Source of the DNA: Clostridiales bacterium
GTDB taxonomy: Bacteria; Bacillota; Clostridia; Peptostreptococcales; T1SED10-28
NCBI GenBank assembly: GCA_007120165.1
Contig: SKOH01000207.1
Coordinates: 1 to 38,413, forward strand
DNA length: 38,413 nucleotides
Direction: 5' to 3'
This document shows, piece after piece, positions 34,207 through 38,413 of this stretch; position 1 is the stretch's first letter; the number at the start of each line of letters is the position of its first letter. The translations under genes and the position numbers were made by a program. Below the pieces are notes generated by a model. It worked only from the letters and a program-made list of their open reading frames with translations, did no database searches and was not told the origin of the DNA.

Positions 34207-35013
34207 ATGTTATTAGTTATTGATGTAGGCAATACCAATGTGGTTCTGGGAGTGTATCGCGGGAAAGAACTGGTAGACTTTTGGCGCATTGGCACCGATA
34301 AGGAAAAAACTTCAGACGAGTACAGCGTATTAATTGATCAGCTGTTCAGTTATAAAGGACTGGATAGACGGAAAGTTCAGGATGTAATTATCTCCTCCGT
34401 AGTTCCGGATATCATGCATTCCTTAGAGAATACGGTAATCAAGCTCTTTGGCATAACCCCCTTAGTAGTGGGACCCGGAGTAAAAACCGGGATGAACGTA
34501 AAGTACGACAACCCAAGACAAGTGGGGGCCGACCGTATCGTCAATGCTGTGGCAGCCTATGATAAGTACAACGGGCCGTTAATTGTGATCGACTTCGGTA
34601 CCGCTACCACCTTTTGTGCCATCTCTTCAAAGGGAGATTATCTTGGAGGGACCATCGCTCCGGGTATTAAAATTTCCAGTGAAGCCCTGTTTCAGCGGGC
34701 GTCAAAACTTCCCCGGGTGGAGCTGATTAAACCAGGGAAAACGATCTGTAAAAACACAGTAAACTCCATGCAGTCCGGAATCATTTACGGATACGCGGGA
34801 TTGGTGGAACAAATCGTCAAGAAAATGAAGCGGGAGTTTAAAAGCAATGGCGTGAAAGTTATTGCCACCGGAGGATTGGCTACACTCATTGATAGTGAAA
34901 CCGAATGCATCGATAAAATCGATAAGTTCTTAACTCTGGACGGCCTGCAAATTATTTTTGAACGTAATGAAGAAGAAAGAAAAAAACGAATACAGGATAA
35001 AAAAGCCAGGTGA
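34207..35013 (+). CDS. coaX: Type III pantothenate kinase
   Basis: CoaX phosphorylates pantothenate in the first step of coenzyme A synthesis. The 268-residue protein is an ASKHA-fold kinase. The phosphate-1 loop is [17 protein letters not shown] at the N-terminus. [21 protein letters not shown] and [13 protein letters not shown] are the conserved substrate and nucleotide segments, and [11 protein letters not shown] is near the C-terminus. AGAAGGTG precedes the ATG. The final codons form the left arm of an intrinsic terminator, so the unit with the S component ends here. Confidence 0.96.
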   Translation: MLLVIDVGNTNVVLGVYRGKELVDFWRIGTDKEKTSDEYSVLIDQLFSYKGLDRRKVQDVIISSVVPDIMHSLENTVIKLFGITPLVVGPGVKTGMNVKYDNPRQVGADRIVNAVAAYDKYNGPLIVIDFGTATTFCAISSKGDYLGGTIAPGIKISSEALFQRASKLPRVELIKPGKTICKNTVNSMQSGIIYGYAGLVEQIVKKMKREFKSNGVKVIATGGLATLIDSETECIDKIDKFLTLDGLQIIFERNEEERKKRIQDKKAR

Positions 35014-35029
35014 TCCTACCTGGCTTTTT
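35001..35029 (+). terminator. Terminator overlapping the coaX stop codon
   Basis: AAAAGCCAGGT (35001-35011) pairs perfectly with ACCTGGCTTTT (35018-35028) around a 6-base loop. The coaX TGA (35011-35013) lies at the top of the stem. dusB starts only 31 bases later, so dusB depends on readthrough or a weak promoter here. Confidence 0.88.
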
Positions 35030-35059
35030 ATGGATTTAGTACATGAAAGAGGGAGTAAT

Positions 35060-36007
35060 ATGTTAAAGGACTATATCAAAGGAAAAATCTTAATGGCACC
35101 CATGGCCGGAATCACTGATCGAGCCTTTAGAGAGATCTGTATCGAACAGGGCGCGGATTTTGTGTTTACGGAAATGGTCAGTGCAAAAGCCCTATGCTAT
35201 GGGGACCGAAAAACCAATGCTTTACTGGAAATGGGGGAAATGGAAAAACCCTACGGCATCCAAATTTTCGGTTCAGAACCGGAAGTCATTTTTGAAGCCG
35301 TGGAAAAGCTCAACGATCGGGATCACTTCGTCCTTGACTTAAATCTTGGATGCCCGGCACCGAAGGTTGTGAAAAATGGGGATGGTTCCGCATTAATGAA
35401 GACTCCTTCCCTGGCGGGTAAAGTCATTGAAGCTGCGGTTAAGGCTTCTAATAGACCGGTTACGGTAAAGATCCGAAAGGGATGGAATCAGGAGCAGATT
35501 AATGATCTGGAAATTGCTCGGATAGCGGAAGCCGCAGGGGCACAGTTGCTGACCATTCATGGAAGAACTCGGGAAGAATTTTACTCCGGAACTGCGGACT
35601 GGAAAGCGATTCGCCGGGTGAAAGAGAGTCTGGAGATTCCGGTTATCGGAAACGGGGATATCTTCACCGGTGAGGATGCTAAAAGAATGCTGGAAGAAAC
35701 CGGGGTAGATGCTGTTATGGTAGGCCGGGGTGTTAGGGGAAATCCCTTTATCTTTAGGGAAATTAAAGAAACCCTGGGAAATAAGGAAAAGACGTTAATA
35801 CAAACTTCCGCCTTCCAAGAGGTGATCATCCGTCATATTGAAAAAGCGACGGCTTATAAAGGGGAACATACCGCGGTAAAAGAAATGCGAAAACACCTTG
35901 GATGGTATGTAAAGGGCAGACCCCATGGGACGGCCCTGAAACGGGAGATCAACCATATTGGTACCAAAGCCTCCTTAATCGCCCTGGTAAAAGAGTATTT
36001 TGTATAA
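35060..36007 (+). CDS. dusB: tRNA-dihydrouridine synthase B
   Basis: DusB reduces uridines in the D-loop of tRNA with FMN and NADPH. The start at ATG 35060 follows AAGAGGGAG, giving 315 residues that begin with the typical KGKILMAPMAGITDRAFRE. The FMN-binding TIM barrel shows FTEMVSAKAL, LDLNLGCPAPKVVKNGDGSA with catalytic Cys98, TVKIRKGW, LTIHGRTREEFYSG and VMVGRGVRGNPF. The earlier in-frame start at 34958 lies inside coaX and is not needed. dusB-greA-lysS is a common order in Clostridia and Bacilli, although greA here has its own strong promoter. Confidence 0.94.
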   Translation: MLKDYIKGKILMAPMAGITDRAFREICIEQGADFVFTEMVSAKALCYGDRKTNALLEMGEMEKPYGIQIFGSEPEVIFEAVEKLNDRDHFVLDLNLGCPAPKVVKNGDGSALMKTPSLAGKVIEAAVKASNRPVTVKIRKGWNQEQINDLEIARIAEAAGAQLLTIHGRTREEFYSGTADWKAIRRVKESLEIPVIGNGDIFTGEDAKRMLEETGVDAVMVGRGVRGNPFIFREIKETLGNKEKTLIQTSAFQEVIIRHIEKATAYKGEHTAVKEMRKHLGWYVKGRPHGTALKREINHIGTKASLIALVKEYFV

Positions 36008-36021
36008 ATAGTGAGAAATGC

Positions 36022-36050
36022 TTGACAATTTAACCGCCCTATTTTATAAT
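36022..36050 (+). promoter_or_regulatory. Consensus sigma-A promoter of greA-lysS
   Basis: Perfect TTGACA (36022-36027) and perfect TATAAT (36045-36050) with a 17-base spacer. Transcription should start near 36057, giving a leader of about 105 bases. Confidence 0.88.
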
Positions 36051-36079
36051 AGCTTCAATGTATGGCACTTCTTTGTCAG

Positions 36080-36108
36080 AGCACTGAGCTAATCAGTGCT
36101 TATTTCTA
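36080..36108 (+). promoter_or_regulatory. Hairpin in the greA leader (possible attenuator)
   Basis: AGCACTGA (36080-36087) pairs perfectly with TCAGTGCT (36093-36100) around a 5-base loop, then a T-rich but broken tail (TATTTCTAAT). It lies 24 bases after the predicted transcription start and 60 bases before the greA ATG. Confidence 0.55.
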
Positions 36109-36161
36109 ATAGAAAAAAAGAAGTTGTTACAATACGCCAATTTAATTTAAGGAGAGAGATT

Positions 36162-36647
36162 ATGATGACAGAGGAAATAGTGCTTACCGTTAAGGGGAGA
36201 AAAAAGATTGAAGAAGAATTAGAACAGTTAAAGGTCGTCCGTCGTAAAGAGGTGGCAGAAAGAATTAAACAAGCTATTGATTTTGGGGACATTAGCGAGA
36301 ACTCCGAGTACGATGAAGCAAAAAACGAACAGGCACAGGTGGAAGAACGAATTGCGAAGTTATCCAACATTTTAAAAAATGCTAAGATTGTGGATGAGAA
36401 TGACATTAATCTGGATTACGTCAGTGTTGGAACCGTGGCTACCGTGAAAGATTTGGATGACGATGAGGTTTTGGATTACACCATCGTGGGTTCTTCCGAG
36501 GCAGATCCCTATGAATTAAAAATATCCAATGCGTCGCCAATCGGCAAAGCCCTATTAAATCAGCAAATCGGTGACGTTGTAGAAGTGAAGATTCCTGACG
36601 GTATCAGTCGTTATGAAGTATTGGATATTAAAAAATCCGAGGACTAG
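36162..36647 (+). CDS. greA: Transcript cleavage factor GreA
   Basis: GreA enters the secondary channel of backtracked RNA polymerase and stimulates cleavage of the nascent RNA. The 161 residues show the N-terminal coiled coil with the acidic tip GDISENSEYDEAKNEQ, whose Asp and Glu hold the catalytic Mg2+, and a C-terminal globular domain (VGSSEADP to GISRYEVLDIKK). AAGGAGAG at 36149-36156 fits ATG 36162, and a second ATG follows directly at 36165. The earlier in-frame start at 36096 lies in the leader hairpin. lysS follows 42 bases after the stop and is probably cotranscribed. Confidence 0.96.
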   Translation: MMTEEIVLTVKGRKKIEEELEQLKVVRRKEVAERIKQAIDFGDISENSEYDEAKNEQAQVEERIAKLSNILKNAKIVDENDINLDYVSVGTVATVKDLDDDEVLDYTIVGSSEADPYELKISNASPIGKALLNQQIGDVVEVKIPDGISRYEVLDIKKSED

Positions 36648-36689
36648 TACCAATGATCAATACCGCAGTAAAAGAAAGGTGATGTTTGC

Positions 36690-38165
36690 ATGACAATTGA
36701 AGAACATGATGTTAACGAGCTAATAAAAATCCGACACGCTAAGTTAAAAGATCTGAAAGAAAAAGGGATGGATCCCTTTAAAATTGAAAAAGTAACAGTC
36801 ACCCATTACAGTCAGCAAATTATTGAAGCGTTTGAAACCCTCGAAGGAAGCTCTATTACCATCGCCGGAAGAATTATGGCTAAACGGGGACATGGGAAGG
36901 CAAGCTTTATTCATATACAGGATAAAGATGGACGAATCCAGTCCTACGTAAGGGAAGACCGTGTAGGGGATGAAGTTTATGAAGTTTTTAAAACCTATGA
37001 CATTGGGGATATTGTAGAGATCACCGGTGAAGTCTTTAAAACAAAAAAAGGGGAAGTAACGGTGAAAGCCGATAGCATTCGCCTTCTTAGCAAATCCTTA
37101 CAAGTATTACCGGAGAAATGGCACGGTCTAAAGGATCAGGATCTTCGATATCGACAGCGTTATGTTGATATGATCATGAACCCCGGGGTGAAAGAAACAT
37201 TTAAAACCCGCTCAAAAGTTATCAACTCTTTTAGAGAATACCTTAATGAGCGGGATTATATTGAAGTGGAGACACCCATACTGAGTACCATTGCCGGAGG
37301 GGCCAATGCGAAACCTTTTGTGACTCATCATAACACATTGGATTTGGACATGTATCTGCGCATTGCTACGGAATTACCCCTCAAAAGATTAACCGTCGGG
37401 GGAATGGATCGAGTTTATGAAATCGGCCGGTTATTTAGAAACGAAGGCATGAGCATCAAGCACAATCCGGAGTTTACCACCATTGAGCTTTATGAAGCCT
37501 ATGCGGATTATAATGATATGATGGACATTACGGAAAATATCGTGTCCTACTCTGCAAAAAAAGCTCTAGGAACTACAAAGGTTCAATACGGTGATAAAGA
37601 AATAGACTTTACCCCGCCCTGGGCAAAAATTTCCATGATTGATGCCTGTAAGCAGTATGCCGGGGTGGACTTTGATGAAATAAAAACCGATGAAGAAGCC
37701 CATGAAGTGGCAAAAAAGCTTCATATTGAAGTGAAAAAAGGGATGAAAAAAGGCCACATTATCAATGAGGTTTTTGAAGAGTACGTAGAAGAACATTTGA
37801 TTCAGCCGACCTTTATTACGAATCATCCGGTGGAAGTCTCACCCTTAGCGAAGAGAAACCCGGATAATCCGGAGCTTACCAATCGTTTTGAAGCCTTTGT
37901 CAATGGCTGGGAGATTGCTAATGCTTTTTCTGAGTTGAACGACCCTATTGATCAGAGAGAAAGATTTGAAGAGCAGGCAGCTAAGAGGGATTCAGGAGAT
38001 GATGAAGCCCATATGCTGGATGAAGATTTTTTAAATGCACTAGAGGTAGGGTTACCCCCCACAGGAGGATTAGGCATCGGGATTGATCGTTTAGTGATGT
38101 TGCTGACGAACTCTCCATCCATCCGGGATGTTATTTTATTCCCGACGATGAAGCCCATCGAATAG
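36690..38165 (+). CDS. lysS: Lysyl-tRNA synthetase (class II)
   Basis: LysS charges tRNA(Lys). The 491-residue protein has an N-terminal anticodon-binding OB-fold (about 55-150, [26 protein letters not shown]) and the class II catalytic core. Motif 1 lies around [20 protein letters not shown]. Motif 2 is [22 protein letters not shown], with the arginine that contacts ATP. Motif 3 is [14 protein letters not shown] near the C-terminus. AAAGGTGAT precedes the ATG at 36690. It is the usual class II type, not the class I archaeal form. It is the last gene of the greA unit, closed by a terminator about 70 bases downstream. Confidence 0.97.
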   Translation: MTIEEHDVNELIKIRHAKLKDLKEKGMDPFKIEKVTVTHYSQQIIEAFETLEGSSITIAGRIMAKRGHGKASFIHIQDKDGRIQSYVREDRVGDEVYEVFKTYDIGDIVEITGEVFKTKKGEVTVKADSIRLLSKSLQVLPEKWHGLKDQDLRYRQRYVDMIMNPGVKETFKTRSKVINSFREYLNERDYIEVETPILSTIAGGANAKPFVTHHNTLDLDMYLRIATELPLKRLTVGGMDRVYEIGRLFRNEGMSIKHNPEFTTIELYEAYADYNDMMDITENIVSYSAKKALGTTKVQYGDKEIDFTPPWAKISMIDACKQYAGVDFDEIKTDEEAHEVAKKLHIEVKKGMKKGHIINEVFEEYVEEHLIQPTFITNHPVEVSPLAKRNPDNPELTNRFEAFVNGWEIANAFSELNDPIDQRERFEEQAAKRDSGDDEAHMLDEDFLNALEVGLPPTGGLGIGIDRLVMLLTNSPSIRDVILFPTMKPIE

Positions 38166-38233
38166 CAGTAAGTTGAAAACGAAATAAAGCTAAATATATT
38201 TGTGCTGCTAATAAGCGGTGCTTGCATAATCAG

Positions 38234-38258
38234 AAAAGATCCTATAGGGATCTTTTTC
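38234..38258 (+). terminator. Intrinsic terminator after lysS
   Basis: AAAAGATCC pairs with GGATCTTTT around a 5-base loop (TATAG), followed by further T residues. Confidence 0.85.
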
Positions 38259-38325
38259 TGTTACTGCAAAAAAGCCGGAGATGAAATTTACCTCCATAAG
38301 GATAAGAAATAAGCCGAAAAAATCA

Positions 38326-38355
38326 TTGAGTAGAATGAAAATCTTATGTTATAAT
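38326..38355 (+). promoter_or_regulatory. Promoter for the gene beginning at the window's right edge
   Basis: TTGAGT (38326-38331), an 18-base spacer and TATAAT (38350-38355) preceded by TG-T, an extended -10. Expected start near 38362. Confidence 0.65.
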
Positions 38356-38389
38356 GGATAAGATAAATTTCAAGCGATGGTAAAGGATT

Positions 38390-38413
38390 AAGGGGGAGAA
38401 AATATTGGGAAAA
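38390..38413 (+). other. Ribosome binding site and probable TTG start of the next gene (cut by window)
   Basis: AAGGGGGAG (38390-38398) is followed 6 bases later by TTG (38405) and the codons GGA AAA. Together with the promoter upstream this looks like the first three codons of a gene leaving the window. Nothing can be said about its product. Confidence 0.5.

Overview
The window looks like chromosome of a low-to-mid GC, anaerobic, amino-acid-fermenting Clostridia-type Firmicute. The signs are AAGGAGG-type ribosome binding sites, extended -10 promoters, TTG and GTG starts, a CobA-type cobalamin adenosyltransferase, a lysine-fermentation operon and a sodium-pumping decarboxylase. Abundant acidic residues in exported parts, together with sodium bioenergetics, would fit a halo- or alkaliphilic peptide fermenter of the Tindallia/Alkaliphilus/Natronincola kind. 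That placement is inference only. Almost everything is on the + strand. The exceptions are uppP and one small four-cysteine protein.

Layout. 1-1435: the 3' part of a TrkH potassium channel subunit, then a LapA-like membrane protein. 1555-5613: an RND exporter plus its TetR regulator, with a consensus sigma-A promoter and a palindromic operator at the transcription start. 5802-8760: ThpR, UppP (reverse strand) and a lipoprotein serpin. 8812-18115: the lysine fermentation block. A PAS/AAA+ sigma-54 activator precedes a -24/-12 promoter, followed by kdd, kamA, kamB, kamC, kamD, kamE and a strong terminator. 18137-20488: a small Cys protein (reverse), cobO, and an M20 amidohydrolase. 20640-24420: tilS and ftsH. 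24456-32206: a methylmalonyl-CoA module of mutase large subunit, mutase B12 subunit, meaB, epimerase, then the Na+-translocating decarboxylase mmdA-mmdD-mmdC-mmdB. 32377-35029: birA, an ECF transporter S component, coaX. 35060-38258: dusB, greA, lysS. The last bases hold a promoter and probably the start codon of the next gene.

How the genes fit together. Lysine is isomerised by KamA (2,3-aminomutase) and KamDE (adenosylcobalamin 5,6-aminomutase), then oxidised by Kdd. KamB and KamC, the latter a MutS-family ATPase, are best read as the maintenance or reactivation system of KamDE. CobO makes the adenosylcobalamin that both KamDE and the methylmalonyl-CoA mutase need, and MeaB is the mutase's GTPase chaperone. 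Mutase, epimerase and decarboxylase together convert succinyl-CoA to propionyl-CoA while exporting Na+. BirA attaches biotin to MmdC. The ECF S component beside coaX may import pantothenate for CoA synthesis. The later lysine-pathway enzymes Kce and Kal, and sigma-54 itself, are not in the window.

The most interesting points are the MutS-like KamC/KamB pair, the sigma-54 control of lysine fermentation by an activator with a variant GAFTGA loop, the secreted serpin lipoprotein, and several dyad-symmetric sites at operon starts. No tRNA, rRNA, CRISPR array, insertion sequence or prophage was recognised.
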